The notes: generated from the sequence alone by a model not told the origin. A stretch of 41,513 nt of DNA from Rhizophagus sp. LPA8_4_AMF (GCA_021464525.1 JADRCO010000241.1:1-41513); one strand, 5' to 3'. Shown: positions 1 through 11,110, counted from the stretch's first letter. Numbers and translations: made by a program.

Positions 1-1
1 T

Positions 2-239
2 CCTTCAATTAATGCAAACACTTATGAACGCCTCTGTTGTTCTGAATGTGATGCATATTTTCCAACACTTTCTATGGTTGCTCAACATAAAAAAAATCAA
101 CATCCAAAATGATGAGGACGACCGGTCAAAAAAAAGATATCTACCAATTCTATTAATGATTTTTCAGTTGTACCTGCAGGTGACGTATAAGTTTTAATCA
201 TAAAGACCAGGAAATACTATCAGAGGGTGAATAAAGAGG
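2..239 (+). pseudogene. C2H2 zinc-finger protein, broken partial exon
   Basis: The frame starting at base 2 runs in from the window edge and encodes one clear C2H2 finger: Cys codons at 38 and 47, His codons at 86 and 101, so C-x2-C-x12-H-x4-H with Phe in the usual core position. The finger is followed by TGA at 110-112 where the context (PK-stop-GRPVKK) suggests an original Arg, so a CGA-to-TGA change, and by TAA at 188-190. After each stop the same frame stays coding-like, up to a good splice donor (GTAAGT) at 240. This looks like the remains of a repeated zinc-finger gene, possibly from a mobile family. Its 5' end lies outside the window. No target or partner can be inferred. Confidence 0.5.
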
Positions 240-2200
240 TAAGTACTGACTTTGAATTTTAGAATAGAATGGGTAAAAGTTTTAGAAGGGAATATTTTGT
301 TTTATTATATAAAAACGAGCACTTGTTAATGTTCTTATTGCTTTTTTTTGTAGGTATGGGCTTTAACATTAGAGTAAGCCAGATAGGACTGTAGAAGGAA
401 GATTATTTTTTGGGTTTATTTTTTTTGAAAATAAAGCTTAAAAAAGTGGTATGACATAATTAAAAACAAAGAACAATATGTATAATATGTTACACTGTTC
501 AATAAAACAAAGAACATTGATAAATCATATGGAAAGAATTTTATTGGTTGATTATTTTTAATTCCAGCTAGAGTTATGACCTGGAAAGCTATTAATTCTG
601 GCTAAATTTATTGGCTATAATAAAATATTATGTGACAGGTTAGATATTTGCAAACCCCTTTCCCCCTTTAATAATTACGTCATATGTGTCACTCCCCTTA
701 TTAAGGATTTCATTTAATTGTTAGTTCGCCAGTCAACTGGACAACTATAGTCGGCAAAATACTTCCTTAATAATCTGAAAATAAATACTTGATACATTTT
801 AGGATACTTATTTAAGAGGTGACACATTAATTACACAAGTTTCAAATTTTTAATTTCGTGGAATTATTTAACTTCAAAAAATAAAAAATGTGGATTTTTT
901 GTAAAATTGGCATTTTTATATGATTTAAAACTATTAATGCTAATTTATAAAATATCGTATGTTTTTCAAATTACTTTTTTTTAAAAAAACTATAAATATA
1001 TATTTAAAAGTGTATGTATTTTAATTTTGAGACTTCAAGTTAATACTTTTATTAAGGAAAATTTTGTGACAGGATTTTGCTAAATTTTGGCTAATAGATG
1101 ATATTTAAGTTCTATTTGTAAAAATTTTGACTTGCAAAATTATATTAATAATAAATTAATAACAAAGCCCAAACTCAAAGTTTTTCTGGTAAAAATTTTA
1201 AGCGATTTGGTTAATTATTGATGAACTTTACCTTGGATGCAGTTCACATTTACGATTTGATGATCATTTTGTCCAGTTGAATGGCAGGATCAGCAATTAA
1301 ATAATATGATTAATAAATTATAAAATTATCAATCATTTTTAATTTTTTTTAATTATTTAAACTATGTAATATTAAATTTATCATTAAAATTATTATAAAA
1401 TATATTGATAATATTTGTAGATGATTTAATTTCTTAAAAAGTTTAAAAGTGCCAAAAGTAATATATTACCTATTTTTAATTTAACAACATGTGAATAAAA
1501 AATAAACTTACTAATCTGAATTAAATTTTATGGATTTATAAATATTACATAATATATTTAATTTTTTAATTTTAATTTGATTGAATTTAATTTAATACCA
1601 GTACATGTAATTATTAGCGGTATACATTTTAAGTATTTTTACAATTTTCTTTTTTTACTTTCTTTTTATTAATATAAAAAATGCTGTTGTATAGCAGGTC
1701 TTTGAGTTTTCAAACTTAGAATGTAAAGCCTAAATTGGTTAAGAAAAGTTTATATTACACAAATACTTACCTATATTAATCCAATTAACTTACTAATAGT
1801 GCATATATGGGATATAATAGCAATAACAGATGGTTTATAGGATAATAATATTACTTATACTTCTTCATCTATTGTAATAATTTTATAAATATATTGCAGA
1901 ATATTAGATGATACAAAAAATTAGTTATAAAATATAAGCATTTATTATTATATAATATAATAAATTATTATTGATAATTAATAATCAGATAATTAGAGAT
2001 TGACTACACTTCTCACTCACTTATTGTTTACCTATTGTTTAGCAGAAGATTGTTGAAGAAAAACTTGATTTTTTTCTACTTAGCTTTTTGAATATTATGA
2101 ACTTCAAGAAACATCTTTCAAAACTTGTCCAGACCTTTAACCTCTTATTTTAGTGGAGTTATATACTTGAAGTGATTTTTACCAAAGATATTTTCCAAAG
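240..2200. other. AT-rich stretch without a recognised gene
   Basis: No ORF of credible composition is seen on either strand. The stretch opens with a splice donor belonging to the preceding zinc-finger remnant and a possible acceptor (TGTAG) near 354. It also holds short pieces related to the GCCAAAATT/CCAGAATTA dispersed sequences seen near 2.3, 4.7 and 9.4 kb (for example around 565-605). Confidence 0.5.
684..830. mobile_element. Possible small inverted-repeat element
   Basis: The left end (ATGTGTCACTCCCCTTATTAAG) region and the right end, read on the opposite strand as ATGTGTCACCTCTTAAATAAG, match over about 20 bases with small gaps, enclosing about 100 bp. No target-site duplication could be fixed, so this is only a candidate MITE. 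Confidence 0.25.
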
Positions 2201-2227
2201 GTGCAAAACCTGACACTAGTCAATATA

Positions 2228-2396
2228 GTCAAATTTTGGATAGGTAAATTTAGGCCAAATTATGTCCAAAATCTGGTCAAAATTAGCCAAATATTTATTA
2301 TACCAAGTAATACAATTCAGATTGCCACTCAGTCAAATTTTGTACAGGTAAATTTGAGCCAAATTATGGCTGAAATCTGGTCAAAATTAGACAAAC
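2228..2396 (+). repeat. Imperfect direct repeat of about 64 bp, two copies
   Basis: A segment starting GTCAAATTTTGGATAGG at 2228 recurs at 2332 as GTCAAATTTTGTACAGG and stays alignable for about 64 bp in each copy, with starts 104 bp apart. A third diverged relative lies near 4733-4790. The open frame across the copies appears to be a by-product of the repeat. Confidence 0.6.
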
Positions 2397-2689
2397 CCTT
2401 TAATCAAAATTTATTTTACATAATTAAAATTTCAGTTGTTAATTATTTACTCATTTTTATCAAATTTAGTTAAATTTTTATTTCTGATTTTATTTAGTAT
2501 TTTATAAACTACATCAATTACATTAATATATTCAACTCCTAATACTACAAATCCACTCTCTAAAATTCATAAACTTTGTCTAAGGATCCAGTATTCATGT
2601 TTAAGCAGATTCTCTATAAAAGAAAAAATAAATTTGGAATTATTTTTAGAGTTTTTGAAAAAATGTCAATTTTTCAGAAACTCACCTAT

Positions 2690-4340
2690 CAGAAAGTTAC
2701 CAAATATCACTGATACTTAAAATAAAAATGAAAAAAATAATTAATAATTTTTTTTAAAAAAAAAATACAAAAAATAAGTTTTAAAACTTTTATTTCAAAA
2801 CTTACTGATTTTATCGATCCAAAGTTAAAGCCAATACCTAAAAAAAAGAAAAAAAGAATTAGAAAAGTATTTTTTAAAAAAAAATACAAAAAAAAAATTT
2901 TAAAATTTTTGTTTTGAAACTTATTTATTCTACTGGTCCTAAAGCGCAAAGTTGAAGCCGATACTTAAAAAAAAAATAATAAATAATTATTAATTATTAT
3001 TTTTTTAAAAAAATACAAAAAAAAAAGTTTCAAAACTTTCATTTTAAAACTTACCTATTTTATCAGTTTAAAGTATAAAATTGAGGATGATACCTAAAAA
3101 AGAAAAATAAAAAATAATTAATTATTTTTTTAAAAAAAAAAATACAAAAAAAAAGTTTCAAAATTTTCGATTTGAAACTTACCCATCTTACTGGTCCAAA
3201 GCACAAAATTAAGAATGATACCTAAAAAATAAATAAAAAATAATTAATAATAATTAATTTTTTTTAAGAAAAATACAAAAAAAGTTTCAAAACTAAAGTT
3301 TCAAAACTTATCCAACTGGTTCAATAAAAACCATTACCTAAAAAAAAGAAAAAATAGTTAAAAATTATTTTTTTTAAAAAAAAAAATACAAAAAAAAGTT
3401 TTGAAATTTTCATTTTGAAACTTACTTATCCTACCGGTTCAAAGCGCAAAGTTAAGGACGATACCTAAAAAAAAATAAGAAATAATTAATAATTATTTTT
3501 TTTAAAAAAAATACAAAAAAAAGTTTTGAAACTTATCTATTCTACCAGTTCAAAGCGTAAATTAGTTGAGGTTGAGACCTAAAAAAACAATAAAAAAATA
3601 ATTAATAATTATTTTTTTAAAAAAAAAAAAAATACAAAAAAAAAGTTTCAAAACTTTCAATTTGAAACTTACCTATCTTACCGGTCCAAAGCACAAAGTT
3701 AAGGACAATACCTAAAAAAAAAAACTAATTAATAATTATTTTTTTAAAAAAAAAAATAAAAAAAAAGTTTTGAAATTAAAAGTTTTGAAATTTACCTATC
3801 CTATCGATCCAAAGTGCAAAGTTAAGGCTGAGACCTAAAAAAAAAATAAAAAAATAATTTATAATTTTTTTTTTTTTAAAAAAAAATACAAAAAAAGTTT
3901 TGAAACTAAAGTTTCAAAACTTATCCAACTGGTCCTATTGAAATCGTTACCTAAAAGAAAAGAAAAAAATAGTTAATTATTTTTTTTAAAAAAAAAAAAA
4001 ATACAAAAAAAGTTTTGAAACTTTTATTTCAAAACTTACCTATCCTACCAATCTAAAGCATACTGATATCTAGAAGAAAGAAAAAAAAAAGAAAAAATTA
4101 TTAATGAAGAGTAAAAAAAAATGGTTTTTTTTGAGTTTTAAAACGAAACTTACTTATCTGAAAACTGTATGTGTAATAACATCATTTATAATAGGATCTG
4201 TGACAAATTTACTAACTAATTCTGATACCTAAAAGAAAGAAAAAAAAATAATGAATTAAAGTTTAAAAAAAAAAATATTTTTTTTTTTTAAGTTTTAAAA
4301 TAAAATTTATCTATTCAAAGAGATCGATACCTAAAAGAAA
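2690..4340 (-). repeat. Tandem array of about 13 exon-like 122-bp units
   Basis: Read on the minus strand, each unit is a poly-T tract ending in TAG, then a core usually of 39 bp (beginning GTATCG, often ending GGATAG), then GTAAGTTTC and an AT-rich spacer of about 83 bp. Core starts lie near 2712, 2834, 2961, 3090, 3218, 3334, 3461, 3575, 3708, 3831, 3947, 4066 and 4225, with spacing of 102 to 159 bp and mostly 114-133. Most units keep an AG acceptor and GT donor; a few have ATAAGT instead. A 39-bp exon would preserve reading frame, and the frame GIVLNFALWTGRIGKF recurs in degraded form. The last unit (about 4148-4226) has a longer open core reading VSELVSKFVTDPIINDV and onward. It could be a satellite that merely contains splice-like ends; no flanking exons tie it to a known gene. 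Confidence 0.75.
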
Positions 4341-4390
4341 TAAAAGAAAGAAGGAAAAAAAAAAATTAATTAAAATTAAAAAAATTATAT

Positions 4391-4554
4391 ATATGGGAAC
4401 TTTGCAATAAAAAGGTATGAAACTTAAAAAAAAATAAAAATTTGATTAATGTTAAATCTGCAATTATTTTAGTATAAAAAACATAATTAGCATATAAAAC
4501 AAATTAAAAAATTTTTTTGAGTTTCATACCTTTCTATTGCAAAGATCCCATATA
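4391..4554. repeat. Inverted repeat, 35-bp arms
   Basis: The arm at 4391-4425 (GGGAACTTTGCAATAAAAAG and on) is the near-perfect reverse complement of 4519-4554, with about two or three mismatches and a loop of about 93 bp. Both outer ends lie in short AT runs, so a target duplication cannot be judged. It may be a foldback element or a hairpin-forming relic. Confidence 0.65.
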
Positions 4555-4795
4555 TTTTTTTTTAAAGTTTTGAAATGAAATTTACCTATCCTTTAGTTTC
4601 AAAATGAAATGAAACTTTTGAAACTTACCAATACTTACAAAAAAAAAAATAAGTTTCATTTATCATTAGGTAATACAGATTTCTATACCTGAATGAAGGA
4701 ACTTCAGAAATGATTTTTGGAAGATTATGCGTCAAAATTTAGTTAAAACTTTGTACAGGCTGAACTTTGGCTAAAATTTAGCCAAAAGTCACATG

Positions 4796-6202
4796 TAAGG
4801 TTGCTTGCTAAAATCTATCTAGTTTAACGTGAAATGCCAAAACTCTTATATAGTGGTGAAACTGCTGAAATGCCAAAATGCTGAAACCTGCTAAAACTGC
4901 GAAACTGTCAAAACTTGCAAAACTGCCAAAACTTGTGAAACCTCTATAATAAGTTTATCCATAGTTTTAGCATAACAGATATTAATAATTTATATGAGTT
5001 TCAGCATAGTTTCAGCTTTTTTAACTTTAAACAGTCGCTAATAAATTTATATGTATTGTAATATTATTTTATTGTAGTATTTTATTTTATTGTAATAAAA
5101 ATGATTTTTTTTGTTGATAAAGATCTTATGTTTTTAAGTCCAACATGTAATTATTAAATATAAATAAATTTATTAAGGCCATCGCATTTTAAATAAAAAA
5201 TAAAGATAATTACAATGACGAAGCTTGATAAAAAATGAGAAATAACTAACTTAAATGCTAGTCTTAACAACTATAAATTAAAAAAATATGACAAATCAAA
5301 ATTCTTATCAAATAGAATTCCCCTACTCATACTTATACTCCAAGTCCAAAAAGTCTGGCAACCTAAAGAAATAAAAAAATAAAAGAAACGTTAATACGTT
5401 TCTTCAATAAATTAAAAAAAATTCTCTCCAACTTTTTGAACTTACTTGCAGTCTTGCACACATTTAACATCCAAATCTGAGTTCATCCAAGAAATCAGAT
5501 TACCTAAAAAAAAAGAAATAGAAGAAACATTATAATATTCTTTCAAAATATTAAAATAATTATCCCCTTTTGCTTCCCACTAAACTACTTATCTATATTT
5601 CAATTTCCAAGTCAGGTTTGACTAAAAAGTTCGGCAATCTAAAGAAAATAAAAAAATAATAGAAAAAATGTTAGTACGTTTCTTCAATAAATTAAAAAAA
5701 AATCCCCTCCCATTTCCCAAACTTACTTGCACACATTTCAAATCATTTGTCTAAGAAATCACTCTATAGAAAAAATGAAAAAGAACGTTAATAACATTCT
5801 AAATAAAAAAATAGATGAATAAGAACTTACCTTTTAGAAATTCGCATTAAAACTGTTTTTTAAAAAATGAAACATAAATAAAAATGAATGGTTTAAAAAC
5901 CATTTTTAAGAAATAAAATAAAACTTTTTTTTTATTATTAAAAAAAAAAGATTATTAACAATCAGTAAATTGGTTCATATGACTGATATCGCAACTGATC
6001 AGAAATCTGCAAACTGCAGATTATAGTAAATTCCAAAACTATATGTATATTATATGATATATTACGCCAAAATGATGCAACAGTTTTAGCAGTTTTAGCA
6101 GTTTCAGCAGTTTTGGCATTTCAGGTAATTTTGCAAAACTAGTTTTAGCAGTTTTACATACGCCATTCTGCTGAAACCCCCTAGTTTTGGCAAGCAACCT
6201 TA
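4796..6202. mobile_element. Non-autonomous hAT-like element, 1407 bp
   Basis: The ends are TAAGGTTGCTTGCTAAAA on the left and, on the opposite strand, TAAGGTTGCTTGCCAAAA on the right. The 8-bp sequence GTCACATG flanks both sides (4788-4795 and 6203-6210), a perfect duplication. An 8-bp duplication and a terminus of the form YARNG are typical of the hAT superfamily. Both subterminal regions (about 4850-4945 and 6080-6180) are packed with AACTGC/GCAGTT, GCTGAAA/TTTCAGC and TGCCAAAA/TTTTGGCA motifs in mirrored orientation, like clustered transposase-binding sites. No transposase is seen inside; instead the interior holds micro-exons of a broken minus-strand gene. Confidence 0.8.
5333..5847 (-). 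pseudogene. Micro-exon gene fragment inside the hAT-like element
   Basis: Five splice-bounded segments are visible on the minus strand: exon 1 at 5831-5847 with an ATG (MRISK), exon 2 at 5727-5763, exon 3 about 5594-5638, exon 4 at 5446-5503 and exon 5 at 5333-5362. Acceptors end in TTTAG or CTATAG; donors are GTAAGT or GTATGAG, except exon 3, which has ATAAGT. Exon 2 resembles exon 4 (NLISWMNSDLDVKCVQDC) and exon 3 resembles exon 5 (LPDFLDLEYKYE), so a two-exon cassette has been duplicated. Exon 2 has TAG where exon 4 has a Trp codon. I do not recognise the protein. It may be a captured host-gene fragment or the decayed gene of the element itself. Confidence 0.5.
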
Positions 6203-6345
6203 GTCACATGATCAAAAGTTTTGATTTTAACCAGTATGAGTTCCCTTCATATTTGAGAAAAGTATTATACAGTAGCGTTGTAATATGTAAGGACTATGTA
6301 GAAATAGTATTATTAAAAGTAATAGGTTAGTTAGTAATTAAAATA

Positions 6346-7677
6346 CATAAGCCTACATTAAATTACCAGATTTTCGTCATGTGAAATTGTGCGCATGTTC
6401 CACAATCGCTGATTTCTTCCTATCATACATATAAACACGAAAATAAATACTTCAGAGTATTTACACGTCTCCTCGAGTTTAAGATGTTTGGAAAAGAACT
6501 TTCAGAAGCTCTTCATGAATGTGTTATTGGTGCATATCTTAGCAGCACCAAACAAAGAGTTATTTCAGTTCAACTGGGTATCCCTGCAAGCACAGTGAAC
6601 GATACTATTAAAAGATATGAAAAAACAGGTTCTGCAACACCTGAGAAACGTCCTGGACATCCAAAAATGCTTACTGAACGTGATACACGTGCTTTATGAC
6701 GTGTTGTTTGTGCTAACCAGTTTTCTCCTCTTGGTGATATAACAGATAGACTAAACTCAAGTCTTAACACCACTTTTCATCATAATACGGTTAGAAAATA
6801 TCTTCATAATGAAGGTCTTGGTAGTTATACTACACGTAAAAAACCTCTTTTGACCAAAAAACATAAAAGTGATAGGTTAAGATGGTGTAGAGAAAAAAAA
6901 GACTGGGAAGAAGAATGGAAACAAGTGGTATGGTCAGATGAGTCTAGGTTTGCTCTTTTTGAGTCAGATGGTAGAGTAAGAGTATGGAGAAACCTTGGAG
7001 AGGCTTACAATCAAGATTGTATTCAACCAACAGTAAAGTTTGGTGGTAGATCAGTGATGTTTTGGGGCTGTTTTGGTTGGCATGGAGTTGGACCATTAGT
7101 TGTGGTGGAAGGAAATATGAATTCTGATGATTATGTTAATATTTTGGCTAACAATTTTATACTATGGGTTAATAATTATCCCAATTCTATTTTTCAGCAA
7201 GATGGAGCGTCATGTCATACATCTTCTTACAGTGTCTGGTGGATGTCAACGCATAATATTCCAGTTTTAGATTGGGTGGCACAAAGTCCAGATCTTAACC
7301 CGATCGAGAACTTGTGGAACTATTTGGACTATCAAGTACGTAAAAGAAAGCCTCTACCTAAATCTAAACAGGAATTAATAAATGTGGTACAAGAGGAATG
7401 GAGGAAAATTAGCCTTGAAACGGTACATCACTTGATTTTGAGTTTACCGATGTGCGTTAAAGCAGTAATTAAGGCTAAAGGAGAACATACCAAATACTAA
7501 TCATATCAAGTTTAAATTTTTTTAGTAATAAACATCATACATGATATTTTCTTTGAGAAAAAAATTTTTGTCAATTAATAAGTACAAAAAAAATTTTTTT
7601 TAAACATGTATAAATTTAAATTTTATATAAAATTTCTATAAAAAATAAAAAATCCAGTAATTTAGTGTAGGCTTGTG
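6346..7677 (+). mobile_element. Tc1/mariner element, 1332 bp
   Basis: Inverted ends of about 28 bp are present: CATAAGCCTACATTAAATTA on the left and, on the opposite strand, CACAAGCCTACACTAAATTA on the right. Both are followed by matching bases through a CCAG/CTGG variant. TA dinucleotides at 6344-6345 and 7678-7679 give the expected TA target duplication. The element contains one transposase gene and is otherwise compact and little decayed, which suggests recent insertion. Confidence 0.9.
6484..7500 (+). pseudogene. Tc1-type DD34E transposase with one in-frame TGA
   Basis: Reading from ATG 6484 gives 338 codons, the normal Tc1 transposase length, interrupted only by TGA at 6697-6699 (codon 72); the context suggests an Arg CGA that mutated. 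The N-terminal part has a helix-turn-helix-like DNA-binding segment (LGIPASTVNDTIKRYEKTG) and a basic stretch with PGHPK. The catalytic triad is complete: Asp 152 in WSDESRF, Asp 240 in FQQDGAS, and Glu 275 in SPDLNPIENLW. Exactly 34 residues lie between the second Asp and the Glu, so the class is DD34E. The enzyme would cut and paste the element by its terminal repeats. The single stop makes this copy probably inactive unless read through; ATG 6850 would give a 216-residue C-terminal piece that keeps all three acidic residues but lacks the DNA-binding domain. Confidence 0.92.
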
Positions 7678-7966
7678 TAGTAGTAATTTAGTGACATAGT
7701 AATTTAGGTAACAAAGGGAAAATAATTTAACTGATGGCGCAGTATCTGCCAGGTAAAACTAGCGGACATATAGTGTATAGCGTAGTAGTCACATGACTTT
7801 TGTGTAATATTGGAAATTATTTTGGGATTTTAGATCATGTAACTTGAGATCACATAATTTGGGAATACAAAATCTAAAAATAGATTCTTCAAGAAAAATT
7901 CGTTAAGAAAAATTATTTATTATTAAAAAATTTAGCTATGAGAAAAAGACTTCTTGGAAAAAAGTA

Positions 7967-8088
7967 TTGTGAAGAAAATTGTTATCAAACAAGTTTTATT
8001 ATGAAGTACAGCCACGTAGAAAGCTGAAGAAAAAATGATTTTGAAGAAAATTGTTAGCAAATAAGTTTTATTATAAAGTACAGCCACG
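7967..8088 (+). repeat. Imperfect direct repeat, 50 bp x 2
   Basis: The segment GAAGAAAATTGTTATCAAAC through TACAGCCACG (about 7971-8015) recurs at about 8043-8088 with a few changes, starts 72 bp apart. This may be internal to a larger decayed element. Confidence 0.6.
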
Positions 8089-8399
8089 CAACTACCTTGA
8101 AAAACTGGTTTTAGTGAAGAAAATTATGTGTTTACTACTTTACTTATTACGAATTATTTGTTTATTTATTTAGAAAAATTAGTATAGATTACTTATTTAC
8201 TTACTGAGAACTTAGAAAAATTATTTTATTATGAAGAATTAGGAAAAATTATTTTTCTTCGTTTGTTTATTTATTAGGAAGGTAATTTTTGATTTGTTTA
8301 TTTATTTATAATCGATTTAAGAAAAACAAGTATTAGTGAAGTAGTGGAGCTTGTTATTAATTTCAAGGCTTATTATTTATGATCGATCTCGAAAAAATA

Positions 8400-8475
8400 A
8401 TTGTTATAAAAGGGAGCAATTTTGCCTTCCTTTGCATTTCAGTTTTGGTTAAATAAAATTTGAAGTTGTTAACTT
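8400..8475 (+). promoter_or_regulatory. TATA box plus AATAAA, solo-LTR-like
   Basis: TTATAAAAGGGAGC (about 8406) is followed about 45 bp later by AAATAAAATTTG, a spacing typical of the promoter and R region of a fungal LTR. No matching coding region follows. The outer limits, if it is a solo LTR, cannot be fixed: no convincing TG...CA ends with a target duplication were found between about 7790 and 8560. Confidence 0.3.
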
Positions 8476-8824
8476 TTAAATATTGTTTACCTTTGTTCAG
8501 TATTAGATGGAACTTTAGCAATCCAATTAATTAAATAAATAAAATACTTATCCTTATAATTTATTTACCCAAGACCTGATTCTGTAAAAGTCAGTAATTA
8601 ATAAATATTTTAATATGATGAAAATACCTGAACATTTGAGTTCTTTAAGTCAGAAGTAAAAGTATTTAAATATGATAAAGGAAAATATTATAGTGAAAGC
8701 TATCGTAGTTCATTTATATAAAAATCTAAACCAAGCGTCTATGTATTTTTATTTAATTATCTCCTATGTAGATTATACGTGGCAGGTACACCTTCACAGC
8801 GTCTGGGTTGCTGACTTTTAAATA

Positions 8825-9140
8825 ACTTTAATGATAGGTTTTTCTGTTCATATTATATTTTTGAAAGTATTGCAAAAGTTATTTTATGAAGTATTAGATA
8901 AAGAAATACTATTTAAAGAGCAGTTTTTTTCTTGTTATAGTCAATATTTTAGGGGATGTAAATGTAAAACTTGGATTTCTAAGAGTATTAATAACTTTTC
9001 TTTTGATTTAAAATTTTCTTTTTACTGACATTTTTGGATTATAAACTCTTTGGATTCTTTTAGAGATCTAGAAGGTATTAGAATATAGATCTGTTAATTA
9101 GGAAGTTTGATGTATCTTAATTTTTTTGGATTTGTAGATC
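8825..9140 (+). pseudogene. LINE-type endonuclease fragment, decayed
   Basis: The first frame contains VLQKLFYEVLDKEILFKEQ. A +1 shift then gives VIVNILGDVNVKLGFLR, resembling the ILGDFN core of the AP-endonuclease domain of non-LTR retrotransposons with the expected helix just upstream. Further frames give FLFTDIFGL, similar to the segment that follows in such enzymes. Several stops and at least two shifts show it is dead. No reverse transcriptase part was seen downstream. Confidence 0.4.
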
Positions 9141-9356
9141 AGTTCACAAAGGAGGGTGATAGTAGTTGGGTAATTTGTTTTAAATTGGGCTAACATATAT
9201 TGACCAGTAAAGCTGCTGCCTGAAACTAGGGAGTTTACTATTTATCAAAACTGAAATGGTAAAATTAGTTTAGGAAAATTAGTCAATTCTGAAATGCCAA
9301 AACTATTCTGAAATTCTGATTAGTCAATTGTAAAATAATGTTATGTGACATATAAT

Positions 9357-9905
9357 TCTGGCCAGAATTAAATTAAAATTGTAAAAATTTTATTTTCATA
9401 AATAGTTACTAATAAATATCTGATTCTGACTCTTCTTCGTGACATAAGTAACTTCATTTTAAATATATACTTACTTTGTATAACCATAATTTCTTATATA
9501 GTTATATATTACATAATGAGACTTATAATTTTAACCGGAATTACAAACAATTTTTGTAATTTCAGCCAGAATTATTAAATTAAAATCATAAAAATTTTAT
9601 TTTCATAAATACTAGCTAATAAACATGTGATTCTGACTCCATAGAGGACCTCTGAATATAGAGATATTACATTAAGATAACCCTATACATACACTTTGAA
9701 AAATTCTTCTAAGTAACATAAGTGTAACCATGTATACTTTAACTATTTTTACACTAATAAACATAGTAGATATCACATCAAATATCATAACGGGATTCCA
9801 ATCAGTATATTCAGGGGCCCTCTTCATAGCATTCTTCATAACATAAATAGCTTTATTTTTAAACATATACTTACTTTGTATGATTATGATTTTCTTATAT
9901 GGTAA
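9357..9905. repeat. Two interleaved copies of a CCAGAATTA repeat
   Basis: GCCAGAATTAAATTAAAATT at about 9361 followed by TAAAAATTTTATTTTCATAA recurs at about 9561, each followed by a TGATTCTGACTC motif (9421 and 9630). A second piece, ATATACTTACTTTGTAT with flanks, occurs at about 9465 and 9866. The region is therefore a duplicated AT-rich dispersed repeat about 200-400 bp apart. The minus-strand ORF inside it has no credible composition. Confidence 0.5.
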
Positions 9906-10199
9906 TAGAGATTATACAAATTTCATAATTCCGGTCAGAATTATGTTTATATGACATAATTTTGGTAACAGATCAATCAGAATTTTGGAAAAGTTTCAGC
10001 ATTTTGAAAACATTTCAGAAAATATTCTGGGTCTGAAACTAGTTTGTAATTCAGAAATAATTCAAGTAGCGGCTATAATTACCAGTTGTGTCAGTCAAAA
10101 TAATTATTAATAGATTTCAACCTGTATTCAATTTGATTCTGATATATTTATTATGCTAACTCTTAATACAGTATTCTTTAAAATCTAAAAAGAAAAATA

Positions 10200-10900
10200 A
10201 TAAAACATAAATAAACATTTTATTAAAAAAAAAATATAACATTTTGAAATATATACCTTTAAAATGTTAAATTTCATCTATCTAAGAAATCTATAGGACA
10301 GGATAGTTATGTCTCTTTATGGGTATGTTTGATAGGCTAACAATTTTAGGATAATCCTAAAGATCTAAATGGATAATTTTAGACGCAACTAGATGTACTC
10401 CAATGCTATTTTTACAGATTAGTAGTTAGATGCAGTCACATATGCCAACTTTATACAATTTGCTGAGAGTGGAAAAACTTCATGAAAATCATAGAAGGAA
10501 TTGATGCAGTTTAAAGTGATTTTATTGGTAATTATGTGATAATACTGACCTTTATAGAAGAAAACTTTAACTATAGAGCAGCATAGTAGATTATCAAATT
10601 GCTTTCTTTAGACTGCAAGGAGCAATATTCTCTAGGTTATTTCATACATCTTACTTGTGTAGGATTCTGAATAATTATAATTAAGGTCATATATTTTAAA
10701 ATTTTTTGAAATTTTAATATTGCCATTTTGAATTTAATTTAAAAGCTATAGGTATAAAACTTTAGTAAAAGAATTGCTTTATTAAGATTTTGGTATTAAA
10801 AGATTCTTCTCTTTAAAAAACACATTTTTTTTTATGGTAAATAATAATATTAACTTAATAAAATTACGTGTTAGATGAGAAGTAAAGCTAAAAATATAGT
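10200..10900. other. No recognised gene
   Basis: This stretch has no long ORF, no splice-bounded coding segment that I can defend and no inverted ends. It is somewhat less AT-biased between 10,380 and 10,650 than its flanks, which might mark an old coding relic, but no family is recognisable. Confidence 0.4.
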
Positions 10901-10904
10901 AAAC

Positions 10905-11110
10905 CCTATAAAAAGTACCATTATTAAAATATATTTAAAATATACTTAAAATATACTAAAATGATAAAAATTAAATATAATTTAAGTATAATTTCAATAT
11001 ACTTAAAATATACTAAAAAAATAAATTAACTTAAATTGTAATTAATATATATTTAAATTATACTTAATTTTTACCTATTTCAGTATATTTTAAATATATT
11101 TTACAATAAG
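10905..11110. repeat. AT-rich quasi-palindromic repeat
   Basis: The motif AAAATATACTTAAAATATAC and its shortened forms occur several times from 10,925 to 11,030. Reverse-complement forms (AGTATATTTTAAATATA) lie at about 11,081-11,100. It is low-complexity sequence able to fold back, and it continues after the neighbouring small transposon at about 11,330-11,370. Confidence 0.5.

Noticed and set aside
2201..2473. Plus-strand ORF of 90 codons
   Set aside because: It starts at GTG and is made by an imperfect direct repeat; composition and repeats explain the open frame.
2707..2949. Minus-strand Phe-rich ORF
   Set aside because: It reads through the poly-T tracts of the exon-like array; not a plausible protein as a single frame.
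7790..8560. Complete LTR retrotransposon
   Set aside because: Only a TATA box and an AATAAA are seen; no second LTR, primer-binding site, gag or pol sequence or target duplication was found.
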